A DNA stretch of 64,000 nucleotides from Gammaproteobacteria bacterium (GTDB lineage Bacteria > Pseudomonadota > Gammaproteobacteria > Steroidobacterales > GCA-2729495), in NCBI GenBank assembly GCA_028285245.1, contig JANQPY010000054.1:1-64000 (forward strand). Direction: 5' to 3'. How positions within the stretch are numbered: position 1 is the first letter of the stretch; every line of letters starts with the position of its first letter. The notes under the pieces are model-generated. The model saw nothing but the letters and a program-made list of their open reading frames with translations, had not been told where the DNA came from and ran no database searches. A program made the translations under genes and the position numbers. This document shows positions 17,462 through 25,971 of this stretch, piece after piece.

Positions 17462-17644
17462 ATGCTCGAATCCCGGTCGGTCACCTGTCCCAGCTGCTGG
17501 GAGAGCATAGAAATAGATCTCGATTTGTCCGGCGAAGATCAGGACTACATTGAAGATTGTTCGGTATGCTGCCGACCCATGCGCATCAGATTCAGCATCG
17601 CTGCTGGTGCCCTGGCGGACTTCTCCGTGGAAGCGGCGACCTGA
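17462..17644 (+). CDS. CPXCG-motif cysteine-rich small protein
   Basis: 60 residues with two Cys pairs (CPSCWES near 9-12 and CSVCCRP near 34-38), a likely zinc knuckle. It matches the small Cys-rich CPXCG family found as single short genes in many Proteobacteria; function unknown. The ATG lies 4 bp after the gloB stop, so it is probably translated from the same transcript. The reading frame is open upstream through gloB, but the family begins at this Met. Confidence 0.8.
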   Translation: MLESRSVTCPSCWESIEIDLDLSGEDQDYIEDCSVCCRPMRIRFSIAAGALADFSVEAAT

Positions 17645-17673
17645 CTACCAGACCCAGACAGACCACGGGGACA

Positions 17674-17702
17674 TAGACCACCTGCCGACCGGTCGTTACA
17701 AT
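17674..17702 (+). promoter_or_regulatory. Sigma70-type promoter of the tRNA-Arg gene
   Basis: TAGACC (17674-17679) and TACAAT (17697-17702) are separated by 17 bp, a good match to -35/-10 spacing. Transcription would begin near 17709, about 35 bp before the mature tRNA. Confidence 0.55.
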
Positions 17703-17743
17703 ACGCCGCCGCGCCGGCAACCCGACGCAGCACAAAGAATAAA

Positions 17744-17820
17744 GCGCCCGTAGCTCAGTTGGATAGAGTACCTGGCTACGAACCAGGGGGTCGGAGGTTC
17801 GAATCCTTCCGGGCGCGCCA
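17744..17820 (+). tRNA. tRNA-Arg, anticodon ACG
   Basis: 77 nt with a 7-bp acceptor stem (GCGCCCG with CGGGCGC), D-loop AGCTCAGTTGGATAGAGT, anticodon loop CTACGAA giving ACG, T-arm GGAGGTTCGAATCCTTCC and an encoded CCA (17818-17820). A G at the discriminator position fits Arg. This species decodes CGU/CGC/CGA after A34-to-I editing. Confidence 0.97.
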
Positions 17821-17994
17821 AACATATAGGGGCCCTTCCGGGCCCCTGTTTGTTTGTCACTCCCGCGGAAGGATCGAACCTCCAAATAATTAACAAGAGG
17901 TTCGACAAATTCGCAGAGCGATTTTGGACGCGCGAAGCACGCCCCGAAGGGGGTGAGCAGCCGTAACCGGTTGCGAATCTATCCTTCCGGGCGC
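17803..17994. repeat. Copies of the tRNA-Arg 3' end: 14-bp direct repeat plus an inverted fragment
   Basis: ATCCTTCCGGGCGC occurs at the 3' end of the tRNA (17803-17816) and again, exactly, at 17981-17994. Between them, 17865-17884 is an imperfect reverse complement of the tRNA T-arm (GGAAGGATCGAACCTCC), and GAGGTTCGA recurs near 17896. The layout resembles remnants left by integration and excision at a tRNA 3' end, but no integrase is present. The right copy stops 4 bp before the stop codon of the MAPEG gene. Confidence 0.6.
17829..17855 (+). terminator. Rho-independent terminator of tRNA-Arg
   Basis: Stem GGGGCCC/GGGCCCC with loop TTCC (17829-17846), followed by TGTTTGTTT. It starts 8 bp after the CCA end. 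Confidence 0.85.
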
Positions 17995-17998
17995 CTAC

Positions 17999-18379
17999 CT
18001 AAGCCCACCCCGCCGCCAAAAACAATCCAATAACGCAGAAAAAGCCAACCAGCCAGACGATGGACCGGGCCGTGGCCTTGTCCTGGATGTACATCACGCC
18101 ATGCAATACGCGCATGGTGATAAACGTCAGCGCCAGGCCGTCAACGAGTAGCTGGTTGGCGCCGACCAGATGCGCAATGATGACCCCCGCAGCGAACGGC
18201 GGAAACGCCTCATAAGAGTTTACCTGCGCCCAGTTCGCCCGCTGAGGCATACCCTGCAGGCCATCCAGCCACGGTCGCGGACGACGGTTGTCGTAACCAT
18301 CTGCCTGGCTCTTTGCTACGCCGGCCCACACCAGCGGCAAGACAGCCGCCAGCAGAACACACCAATAAGCAGCCGTCAT
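17999..18379 (-). CDS. MAPEG-family membrane protein
   Basis: 126 residues with about four membrane segments. The arrangement (AAVLPLVWAGVAK, then a polar loop with NRRPRPWLDGLQG, RANWAQVNSYEAFPPFAAGV) matches the bacterial MAPEG family (membrane-associated proteins in eicosanoid and glutathione metabolism). In eukaryotes these are glutathione transferases or peroxidases; bacterial members of this size are mostly uncharacterised. It overlaps the preceding membrane protein gene by 4 bp and ends the minus-strand run headed by hemP. Confidence 0.8.
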   Translation of the reverse strand: MTAAYWCVLLAAVLPLVWAGVAKSQADGYDNRRPRPWLDGLQGMPQRANWAQVNSYEAFPPFAAGVIIAHLVGANQLLVDGLALTFITMRVLHGVMYIQDKATARSIVWLVGFFCVIGLFLAAGWA

Positions 18380-18708
18380 GGGCCTTCCTCATCTTTTTGT
18401 TTACCGCGCTTAAGGAACCGAAAAATCAAACCCAGCGCGAGGACCACCGCGACAACGATGTACCAGAGCTCTAGCGCGATCTCCAACGGCGAATGGATTG
18501 GCTGGCCAGTGAAGGCGCGCAACGCGATGAGACCCACGTTGGCCGTCGCGACCATAGCGAGAATCGTGAGAAGCCAGTAGACCCTGCGAGCGGAGTTGCC
18601 GAATCGTTTTCTTAGTGCAGGACCGATGCGCATCCGCAGCCGGACGAAGATGTAGAGCACCAGGCCCAGCCCGAACCCGAGAAACGTGGCACCCAGCCAA
18701 AGCTCCAC
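18376..18708 (-). CDS. Small integral membrane protein, unknown
   Basis: 110 residues with three predicted membrane helices (about 5-25, 43-65, 78-98) and basic, charged ends (RFLKRGKQKDEEG). I do not recognise a family. It overlaps the MAPEG gene by 4 bp, so the two are likely made together. Upstream is a 36-residue membrane peptide gene, separated by a strong hairpin. Confidence 0.65.
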   Translation of the reverse strand: MELWLGATFLGFGLGLVLYIFVRLRMRIGPALRKRFGNSARRVYWLLTILAMVATANVGLIALRAFTGQPIHSPLEIALELWYIVVAVVLALGLIFRFLKRGKQKDEEGP

Positions 18709-18735
18709 CGCTTGCGATACGCCGGCGAACTGGCG

Positions 18736-18762
18736 ACCTGATCGTCAGTGCGACGATCAGGT
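18736..18762. repeat. Perfect 11-bp hairpin over the stop codon of the 36-residue gene
   Basis: ACCTGATCGTC (18736-18746) and GACGATCAGGT (18752-18762) pair fully around a 5-nt loop. The stop codon of the small membrane protein (18757-18759) lies in the stem. No T-run follows on either strand, so mRNA processing or stabilisation, or an operator, is more likely than intrinsic termination. Confidence 0.6.
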
Positions 18763-18867
18763 ATCGCCTTTGCCGTCCTTGTCCTTGTCTTTGCGACCTG
18801 CGCGCAGCAAAAACACCAAACAGCCCAGCGCAACAAGGACGGCAAATACGGACACGACAACTTCCAT
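18757..18867 (-). CDS. 36-residue single-span membrane protein
   Basis: A short frame beginning MEVVVSVFAVLVALG, with one hydrophobic helix (about 3-22) and a highly charged tail rich in Lys and Asp (RKDKDKDGKGD). A strong ribosome-binding site, GGGGGAG, lies 7 bp before the ATG, which is the main reason to call it. It precedes the 110-residue membrane protein and the MAPEG protein on the same strand. A regulatory or accessory subunit of that membrane pair is possible but unproven. Confidence 0.6.
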   Translation of the reverse strand: MEVVVSVFAVLVALGCLVFLLRAGRKDKDKDGKGDT

Positions 18868-19007
18868 GGGCTAGCTCCCCCGCAACTAATTATTCGGAAG
18901 TATAGCGCCTCGCGGCCCGTGTTCGCGTGCGTCCCGCACGGTACGAAGAGCTTGCGTTTGGCAGGGATTCGCAGCTTGGCGAAAGACCCAGTCTCACTTT
19001 CCATCAA

Positions 19008-19430
19008 CTAGGGCTTTCTGCTGATACCCGAAATCAAATCACCCAGCCGCTCACGCAGATCGCCGGTCACCTCGTACCGGTCTTTGTCCTGGAGGTAGAG
19101 CTCCAATCGGCTCACCAGTTCGTCGATATCATCGTCCGGCAACACGTCGTGCTCGTCCCAGGGCGGGTGCACACGCTCGGCAGCACCAAACAGGTTGATC
19201 CACCGCTCGCTGCGGCGGCCGCTGCGGAGCAGATCGTAGAACAGTGTGCCGACTCCCTTGTCAGACGGAAGCATGCCGGCCAGACCTGCCACCAGCGACA
19301 GCGGCATAAGCAGCAAGTCCCGCAGACCGCTAAACAGCAGCTTTACCTGCAGAACCACAACGTCTTTGACGAGCACCGAACGGGTCGGCGCCTTGCGCCG
19401 GTGCATCCAGCGCTGAAGCTTCCTGCGCAT
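19008..19430 (-). CDS. Hypothetical protein with basic N-terminus
   Basis: 140 residues from the preferred ATG at 19430 (AAGGA 11 bp upstream); the frame is open for 29 more codons. The N-terminus is very basic (MRRKLQRWMHRRKAP), followed by an amphipathic or hydrophobic stretch (about 32-55) and an acidic C-terminal half (DVLPDDDIDELVSRLELYL). A similar acidic-helix pattern is seen in small membrane-attached proteins. I do not recognise a family. It lies in the minus-strand run downstream of hemP. Confidence 0.6.
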   Translation of the reverse strand: MRRKLQRWMHRRKAPTRSVLVKDVVVLQVKLLFSGLRDLLLMPLSLVAGLAGMLPSDKGVGTLFYDLLRSGRRSERWINLFGAAERVHPPWDEHDVLPDDDIDELVSRLELYLQDKDRYEVTGDLRERLGDLISGISRKP

Positions 19431-19548
19431 GCGAATAGGATCCTTGCGTCCCAAAGAATCTGGCAAATGCACGCAGCATTCGTAGCCAGGTATCGCCAAA
19501 TATTGCCACGCCAGCAATCCTGCGAACTAGCGTAAGCATGCCTCAAAG

Positions 19549-20112
19549 TCAGCAGGTAGACGGAGACGCCGTGTACTGGGCGCCATTGGACGCCGACCCA
19601 AAGAACTCGCAGTGTTGCTCTTCACGTTCTCGCGCCACGCGAAGCAACGTGTCGCTCCAAACCCGCAGACCAGCCTGATGCAGAGAGTTACCGATACAGC
19701 GCAGAGCCGCGCTGACGTCCTCAGCCTGCTCGACGCCTGCCAGGCGAGCGCCGATAAACCTCAACTCGTCACCCTCCTCCCGCTTGCAGCCGGCGACGCC
19801 CCGCAGGAGCAACCACTCCGTGTTGGTCAACGTTGACGCAGCAGGCGGATGGAAATACAGCGGGCGTTCATCCGAGCCGCGCAGGAGTCGCAGCAAACTG
19901 AGCAATGCCGTCGGCACCTTGGGACAGCCGGCACGGCTAAAGGACAGGTGAATGCATGCAGGTGGATGGTGCCCCGCGCTAAAGCACCAAATCCACTGCC
20001 GGAGGGCGAACAACAGCATCGCCCCACCGTTACCAAGGCGCGACACATGAACTGGGTCCCTCGGCGCCAGCCGCGGATCGGAATCATCGAGAGTGGCAGT
20101 ATCGTCAACCAT
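19549..20112 (-). CDS. Hypothetical protein downstream of hemP
   Basis: 187 residues, no signal peptide, rich in Cys and Arg. GGGAG lies 7 bp before the ATG. I recognise no domain. It begins 113 bp after hemP on the same strand behind a Fur box, so an iron-regulated role is a reasonable guess. A C-terminal helical region (residues about 125-170) includes EQAEDVSAALRCIGNSLHQAG. Confidence 0.55.
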   Translation of the reverse strand: MVDDTATLDDSDPRLAPRDPVHVSRLGNGGAMLLFALRQWIWCFSAGHHPPACIHLSFSRAGCPKVPTALLSLLRLLRGSDERPLYFHPPAASTLTNTEWLLLRGVAGCKREEGDELRFIGARLAGVEQAEDVSAALRCIGNSLHQAGLRVWSDTLLRVAREREEQHCEFFGSASNGAQYTASPSTC

Positions 20113-20225
20113 GTGGTCGCTCCCTTAGTGAGCAAAGATGATGAGCTCTTCGCACTGGCTGGCCGGACGGAGCGAGTGGCTGGCGTAGAGATGGCGTGTA
20201 AACGAGCGCGCTACGGCATCCCCGA

Positions 20226-20408
20226 CTAACGGGTAAGAATCAGCTTGCCGCTGCGCGTTAAGCGCAGTGTATACGTCCGATCACCCAGCAGGATCTCCGC
20301 GGTCCGCGCCTCCCCCAGCAGCTCCGCCGCAGTCCAACGACGCTGTGGCTTGAGCACCGGGGACGGGGGCGCTGCGGATACGTTGGTGGCGTGGCCGGTC
20401 TTGTCCAT
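20226..20408 (-). CDS. hemP: Hemin uptake protein HemP
   Basis: 60 residues ending in the family signature: RRWTAAELLG, then EILLGDRTYTLRLTRSGKLILT. HemP is a very small protein made under iron limitation and linked to haem utilisation; in some bacteria it acts as an activator of the haem receptor gene. A strong Fur box lies 17 bp before its start codon. No haem receptor gene is adjacent, which is less common. Confidence 0.9.
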   Translation of the reverse strand: MDKTGHATNVSAAPPSPVLKPQRRWTAAELLGEARTAEILLGDRTYTLRLTRSGKLILTR

Positions 20409-20424
20409 GCCTGAAAGCCTAAAA

Positions 20425-20443
20425 GATAATGATTCTCATTTGC
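20425..20443 (-). promoter_or_regulatory. Fur box controlling hemP
   Basis: The 19 bases GATAATGATTCTCATTTGC match the consensus Fur site at 15 of 19 positions, including the complete left half GATAATGAT. They sit 17 bp before the hemP ATG, where Fur-Fe(II) would block transcription. Confidence 0.85.
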
Positions 20444-20590
20444 AACAGGAAACTCCCTATTTCCGGGGGCAACGAGGCCTGCGTGCGATACTCCCCGCCA
20501 ACATTTGACTTAACGCGTCCAGCTGCAGGCGACCAGGTCGCCGCGCGCGGCGCGGAATTACAGAAAAGCCCCCACTAAGGATTCTCACGC

Positions 20591-20917
20591 ATGCCTGACA
20601 GCCGACGTCTACTCCTCGAGCTCGAGCAAACTCGCAAGCAAGTTAATCGGGCGATCATTAATCCCGAGATCAAAACGCTCTCGGTAGAACACCTCGAACC
20701 CATCGTGACGATCGTGGCCAGGGCGCGGGCGGCGTATGTGAGCGAACTATTTAGCCTGGCCCGCAAACAGTCCGAGCCGCCTGCCCGCGATACTGTCCAG
20801 CATCTCAAGGAGCTACGGGAAGTTTTTGATGAACTCGTCGCGGCGGCAAACGCGCTGGAGACCATGATCGAACGCGGGTACGTTGATGTCGATGGCAGCC
20901 TGAGCAAGCCAGGCTAA
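20591..20917 (+). CDS. Small helical protein of unknown function
   Basis: 108 residues, almost entirely charged amphipathic helix (LLLELEQTRKQVNRAI, AARARAAYV-type segments, LKELREVFDELVAAANALETMIERGY). There is no signal peptide or Cys. AAGGA lies about 10 bp before the ATG. It is convergent with typA, whose stop is 7 bp away. I recognise no family. Confidence 0.65.
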   Translation: MPDSRRLLLELEQTRKQVNRAIINPEIKTLSVEHLEPIVTIVARARAAYVSELFSLARKQSEPPARDTVQHLKELREVFDELVAAANALETMIERGYVDVDGSLSKPG

Positions 20918-20924
20918 GTGTCGC

Positions 20925-22748
20925 TCAGGCTGATTGCCGCGACGCGCGCTTGCGATCAGATTCTTTCAAGACTTTTTTGCGCAAGCGGATCGTTGCCGGT
21001 GTCACTTCGACCAGTTCATCGTCGTCAATAAACTCCAGCGCCTGCTCCAGGCTAAACCGCACGGGCGGCGTGAGTATCAGGCTCTCATCAGACCCCGCCG
21101 CGCGAATATTGGTGAGCTGCTTCGCTTTAGTGGGATTCACAATCAGGTCATTGCCCCGGCTGTGGATGCCGATCAGCATGCCTTCATACACTTCGGTGCC
21201 ATGCTCAACGAACAAACGGCCGCGGTCCTGTAGATTAAACAACGCGTACGCCAGCGACTTGCCCGCTACGTTGGAAACCAGCACCCCGTTTATGCGTTGA
21301 CCGATGGTGCCTGCCACCCGCGGCGCGTACTCGTCGAACACGTGGTAAATCAACCCAGTACCAGCGGTTGCGGTGAGGTACTCCGTGCGAAAGCCGATGA
21401 GCCCGCGCGACGGAATGCGGTAATCGAGCCGCACGCGCCCGCGACCATCGGGCTGCATATCCTTTAGCTGACCTTTGCGTTCCGCCAGACGCTCCATGAC
21501 AGCGCCCTGATACTGTTCTTCAAAATCTACTGTGAGCTGCTCCCATGGCTCGCAGCGTGTGTCGTCAATGATCTGCTCGATCACCTCGGGGCGCGACACG
21601 GCCAGCTCGTAACCCTCGCGGCGCATGGTTTCAATCAGCACAGACAGGTGCAGCTCGCCCCGCCCCGACACCCTGAACTTGTCAGGGTCGTCGGTTGCTT
21701 CAACGCGCAGGGCCACATTGTGTTGCCGCTCGCGATCCAGTCGCTCGCCGATCTGACGGCTAGTCAGGAACTTGCCGTCTTTGCCTGCGAATGGTGACTT
21801 GTTGACCTGAAAGTTCATGCTGATGGTCGGCTCATCGACAGTCAGTGGCGGCAGCGCCTCAGGCTGCTCGCGGTCGCAAACCGTATCCGAAATTGCCAGA
21901 TCGTCGATGCCGCTGAATGACACGATGTCGCCGGCTACCGCTTTCTCGATGCGCACGCGCTCCAGCCCGAGGAATCCATACAGCTCGCCGATGCGCCCGC
22001 TCCGCGCGCGACCATCTGCGCCAACGACGCTCACTGGTCCGTTTGCGAGCGCCTCGCCCCGGGCGATACGCCCAACACCCAGCACGCCAACGTAGGTGTC
22101 GTAGCCCAAGCTCGATACCTGCAGCTGCAGAGCGCCAGCTGCCTCTACCTGTGGAGGCGGCACATGCGCCACGATGGCCTCGAACAGCGGCTGCATATCG
22201 CCACCCGTCACCTCTGCGCTCGTGCCCGCATAGCCTGCGAGTGCCGACGCGTAGAGGGTCTGGAAATCAAGCTGCGCATCCGATGCACCCAGGCGATCAA
22301 ACAGGTCAAAGGTTTGATCAAGCACCCAGTCTGGTCGGGCACCATCGCGATCAATCTTGTTCACAACCACCAGCGGAGTCAGCCCGCGCGCGAACGCTTT
22401 CTGAGTAACGAAACGCGTCTGCGGCATGGGCCCATCCACCGCATCAACAAGCAGCAGGACACCATCGACCATCGACAGCACGCGTTCGACCTCACCACCA
22501 AAATCAGCATGACCGGGTGTGTCAACGATATTGATGCGCCATTCACGCCAGTCGATCGCGGTGTTCTTGGACAGAATGGTGATGCCGCGTTCACGCTCAA
22601 GGTCATTCGAATCCATGACACGGTCCGGCACATCGGCACGCTCATCCAGCGTGCCGGACTGACGCAGTAGCTGGTCGACCAGCGTCGTCTTGCCGTGGTC
22701 GACATGCGCAATGATCGCAATATTGCGTAAGGTGGATTGACGGTTCAT
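20925..22748 (-). CDS. typA: Ribosome-associated translational GTPase TypA/BipA
   Basis: 607 residues, full length. GTPase motifs: [10 protein letters not shown] (about 15-24), [21 protein letters not shown] and NKIDR. The C-terminal BipA-specific region has [17 protein letters not shown] and [18 protein letters not shown]. TypA acts on 50S assembly and stress adaptation. It is monocistronic here. Confidence 0.97.
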   Translation of the reverse strand: MNRQSTLRNIAIIAHVDHGKTTLVDQLLRQSGTLDERADVPDRVMDSNDLERERGITILSKNTAIDWREWRINIVDTPGHADFGGEVERVLSMVDGVLLLVDAVDGPMPQTRFVTQKAFARGLTPLVVVNKIDRDGARPDWVLDQTFDLFDRLGASDAQLDFQTLYASALAGYAGTSAEVTGGDMQPLFEAIVAHVPPPQVEAAGALQLQVSSLGYDTYVGVLGVGRIARGEALANGPVSVVGADGRARSGRIGELYGFLGLERVRIEKAVAGDIVSFSGIDDLAISDTVCDREQPEALPPLTVDEPTISMNFQVNKSPFAGKDGKFLTSRQIGERLDRERQHNVALRVEATDDPDKFRVSGRGELHLSVLIETMRREGYELAVSRPEVIEQIIDDTRCEPWEQLTVDFEEQYQGAVMERLAERKGQLKDMQPDGRGRVRLDYRIPSRGLIGFRTEYLTATAGTGLIYHVFDEYAPRVAGTIGQRINGVLVSNVAGKSLAYALFNLQDRGRLFVEHGTEVYEGMLIGIHSRGNDLIVNPTKAKQLTNIRAAGSDESLILTPPVRFSLEQALEFIDDDELVEVTPATIRLRKKVLKESDRKRASRQSA

Positions 22749-22876
22749 AGGTTGCTCGGGTCAATCCCCGGGAGTCGGAGTCGGACCCCAGTGGGAACAA
22801 GCGACAGTGAGTGACGTCCGCGTAGCCAGCGGCGGCGGGACTATATCAAAACCCTGCACCCAGGAGACGGCGAGCT

Positions 22877-25800
22877 TCAGCGGGTGTCGATGGCCAGCTT
22901 CAAACCGACGCGGCCGTCTTTCGCCTCTACTGACTGCGTTTCAGCCGAGACGACTCGTTCGCCGGCGCCCGGATCCTGGTTGCGCAAGTACTCCATGACC
23001 TCCTTCGCCCGTGCCGAGGCGAGATCGGTCAACGCCGTATCAGGCAGACTCGACGCCTCTATGAGACGCGAGCGCAGGGCATTGCTGTAGGCAACCTCAT
23101 CCAGCCCGCCGACATCCGACACGTCGCCGGCAGCCGGTTGAATAAAGGGTGCCCGCAGCGCGTCCAGCGAAGCATCCGGCAGGCGCTGCCGCGTCATTGC
23201 CTCCAATGCCTTAAGCCGGCGCGCCGTCAGCTGAGCGTCATCCCCGCCGGCTGACTTCTTCTCAAGCGCGGCCTCCAGGTCCGTCTCCAGCTGGACGGCA
23301 AGCAGCGCTCGCGAATCTGCGTCCGGAGCATAAACACCAGGGACTCGCAGAACTAAGCGTGGCCGCTGAGCCAACGCGCCTGCAAGCTGCAACAACTTCT
23401 CGCGTTCCGGCCCTGTGAGCCGGGACCGCCCAGGCTCAAACTGCAGCTGTTGCAAATCCACATTGCCGTCGCCGCCAACCCCGGCTACAGACGCGAGCAG
23501 AGAAAAAGGCGAGGTTGCCGCCTTGGCAAGCACATTGGCCAACGCCTTAACGAAGACTCCGCGCGCGCTGAAAGACGGATCGCCCACGTCGCCCTTGATG
23601 TTCACTTTGAGATCCATCACGCCGTTCAGGTCACTAAGTAGTGCCACCGCCAAACCCAGCGGCAGATCAGCGGCGTTGGGACTGGCTACTTTGTCACCCA
23701 ACTTGATCTTCTCAATCGTGATGGCGTTCTCGCCCACCATTTGCCCTTCGTCGAAGCTGTACGCGAGATCGAGGTTGAGCTTGCCGGAGTCAATCTTGCG
23801 CCCTGCAAAATCTACGGTGTAAGGCGACAAATCGGGAAAATTCACATTGCGAAACACCAGTCGCACGTCCGCACGCGACAAGGGGTCGATCACATTGATC
23901 GCACCGCTCACATCCGCGCGGCCGAATTCACCAACTGATCCATCAAGCGCAATATTCGAATCAGCGCGGCTATTACTGGCAAAGGCAGAGATCTTGCCAT
24001 TCAGCTCACGGACGTCAGTTCTAAACGGCAGCGGCAGCGCGAGATCGGCGAAGTCCAGCCGCCCGTCCGCAATGCTGGTCTCGCCAATCTTGATGACAAA
24101 CGGGTCGGCGTCTGCACTGGGAGCGGGGTTCGCCACTGACGCGTTCTCTGCGGCTAATCCGCTGAAGTTGTTCGTACGGTCCGCATTGATCTGGATCCGG
24201 ACAAAGGGTGAATTTAGTCGAATGCGCGATAGCTCGAGCTGGTTAGCAGCCAACTGAAATGACAAATCGTCGAGCCGCAGACGTTGCCAACCCACCAGCG
24301 GCGTATCGCTGCGACTATCACTGACGGACAAGTCGTCTAGCGTAAAGTCGCCTCGAAGCGCGAGCGGTTCCTCTGGTGAAGTAGCCACGCGACCCTTGGC
24401 TTTGAGTTCGCCGCTCTCCAGGCCCACGCGAGCAAGGGCGCTCACCCACGGGCCGGCGGCGGTTATGTCCGTGTCAGCGAGCTCGAATTTAGCGGCGACC
24501 GCCAACCTGGGTGAGAACGAGAGGTCTCCGGTGGCCCTGAGCTCTCCACCACTGCCGACGCTCAACTGAGCCTCAAATTCGCCCGCCTTGTTTGGTGCGT
24601 TGCTCAAATTACGCGCCGTCAGGCGCCCATCGCCAACCATCAACTCCGGTGCGTCGGGCAACCGGCCGTCGGTAAATCGCGCCGTCGCATTCACAACACC
24701 GAGCTGCTCAACCGAAAGCGCAACCAGAGACTCGGGCAAGATCGAATCGCGTGCCGGGATCTCGTCGGCCGGTTCGACCGCCGCCGGGCTCCCGGTCTGG
24801 CCTCGAACTTCCCACAGCCCAAGCCAATTTAACGCGCCACTCTCGTTGAGCGTTACGTCAACACTTGGATCCGTCAGGCTGACAGCTCCCACCTCTATCT
24901 CGGGGTTCGGCCAACGCGCGGAGACATCCTGAACCTTCAGCTCGGCAAACGACAGCAGAGGCTGCCCCGCTTCAGCGTCAAATGCCTGCGCCTCCGCCAC
25001 CGCGACACTCAGACCATTGATGCTGGCAGCGATCGAGCCGTCAGCGCCGCCAGTCAATTGGTAATTGAAGCCCAGCCGGGTTCGTCCGCCCTCCACGTTC
25101 AGCTGGAGCTGATCGCTCAGGTACCGGCTGGCAAGCTCGAGCAGCGGTGCATCAAGGTCTATGCGCCCGGCCGAGGCAAGCGGGCTGAGTTGAAGGCTGC
25201 CGGTCCAGTCCAGTCGGCCGTTGTCTTCCATGACGATACGCACAACCTGACTACCCAAGTCATTCTCCAGCGTACTGAGGTTGCGCACGTCAATATTAAT
25301 CGGCGTAAGCTGCGTGACAAACGGCGTCGCGGGCTGCTTGTCCGTGACCTTGACGGCGCCGTTTTCGATCCTTAACTGCTCAATCACGAGGCGCAGCGAC
25401 GCGCCCGGCTCCGCGGCTTCATCACCAGTGAGATCGCCGATGAACCGCGCGAGATTCAGGCCAGCGGAGTCCCGGATCAGCTCCAATTCGGGAGCAACCA
25501 GCGAGATCTCCCCAAGTACAATCGCCCGCTGCCATGCACTTGAAGTTTGCAAATCGACGCGTGCGCTGGCGGCGGCCAGCAACACGTTCTTGTCGGCATG
25601 CGCATCGCCAGTGTCATGAATGCGCAGATCCTCAGCGCTCAGCGTGAGCGTCCACGGGTTAAACGCGAAGCGTTCTACTGTTACATCGCGTTTGACGAAC
25701 TGTTGCGCCAGCGAGGGCAACTCACGCTGGAGCAGCCATGGCACGAGCAGAAACCCAGCCAGTGAGTACGCCGCAAACCCTGCCAATAGCCAGAAGCGAA

Positions 25801-25945
25801 CGCGGCGAGGGCTCAGCCAGGCACGCCAATTGGTAAACGAGTCGATGAAAGCCACTTGTATAGATTGTTTATAGGCACTAGAAGTGTAACAAAGCGTCTC
25901 TGCCTGCTGACCCCGCGTGATGCGCTGTAGTCCGCGGCCAGGCAT
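22877..25945 (-). CDS. DUF748-family AsmA-like envelope protein
   Basis: Up to 1022 residues. One membrane helix (RFWLLAGFAAYSLAGFLLVP, about 51-70) is followed by FVKRDVTVERFAFNPWTLTLSAEDL, the typical opening of DUF748 proteins, and a long beta-rich periplasmic body with repeated layers. The C-terminus (ERVVSAETQSVEAKDGRVGLKL) carries the OmpA-like element seen in this family. Related AsmA-type proteins are thought to bridge the periplasm in lipid transport. The true start may be GTG at 25855, just before the membrane segment; a TATACA/TATAAA-rich stretch lies at that point and no good ribosome-binding site marks either start. Confidence 0.85.
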   Translation of the reverse strand: MPGRGLQRITRGQQAETLCYTSSAYKQSIQVAFIDSFTNWRAWLSPRRVRFWLLAGFAAYSLAGFLLVPWLLQRELPSLAQQFVKRDVTVERFAFNPWTLTLSAEDLRIHDTGDAHADKNVLLAAASARVDLQTSSAWQRAIVLGEISLVAPELELIRDSAGLNLARFIGDLTGDEAAEPGASLRLVIEQLRIENGAVKVTDKQPATPFVTQLTPINIDVRNLSTLENDLGSQVVRIVMEDNGRLDWTGSLQLSPLASAGRIDLDAPLLELASRYLSDQLQLNVEGGRTRLGFNYQLTGGADGSIAASINGLSVAVAEAQAFDAEAGQPLLSFAELKVQDVSARWPNPEIEVGAVSLTDPSVDVTLNESGALNWLGLWEVRGQTGSPAAVEPADEIPARDSILPESLVALSVEQLGVVNATARFTDGRLPDAPELMVGDGRLTARNLSNAPNKAGEFEAQLSVGSGGELRATGDLSFSPRLAVAAKFELADTDITAAGPWVSALARVGLESGELKAKGRVATSPEEPLALRGDFTLDDLSVSDSRSDTPLVGWQRLRLDDLSFQLAANQLELSRIRLNSPFVRIQINADRTNNFSGLAAENASVANPAPSADADPFVIKIGETSIADGRLDFADLALPLPFRTDVRELNGKISAFASNSRADSNIALDGSVGEFGRADVSGAINVIDPLSRADVRLVFRNVNFPDLSPYTVDFAGRKIDSGKLNLDLAYSFDEGQMVGENAITIEKIKLGDKVASPNAADLPLGLAVALLSDLNGVMDLKVNIKGDVGDPSFSARGVFVKALANVLAKAATSPFSLLASVAGVGGDGNVDLQQLQFEPGRSRLTGPEREKLLQLAGALAQRPRLVLRVPGVYAPDADSRALLAVQLETDLEAALEKKSAGGDDAQLTARRLKALEAMTRQRLPDASLDALRAPFIQPAAGDVSDVGGLDEVAYSNALRSRLIEASSLPDTALTDLASARAKEVMEYLRNQDPGAGERVVSAETQSVEAKDGRVGLKLAIDTR

Positions 25946-25971
25946 AGCCTCAACAACCGTGCAGGATATCG

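Noticed and set aside
17592..17908. Minus-strand ORFs over tRNA-Arg encoding a GRIRTSD-type peptide
   Set aside because: This peptide is the well-known artefact of translating a tRNA gene on its opposite strand.
17821..18000. Intact genomic island at tRNA-Arg
   Set aside because: Only 178 bp separate the repeats and no integrase or cargo is present, so at most a scar remains.
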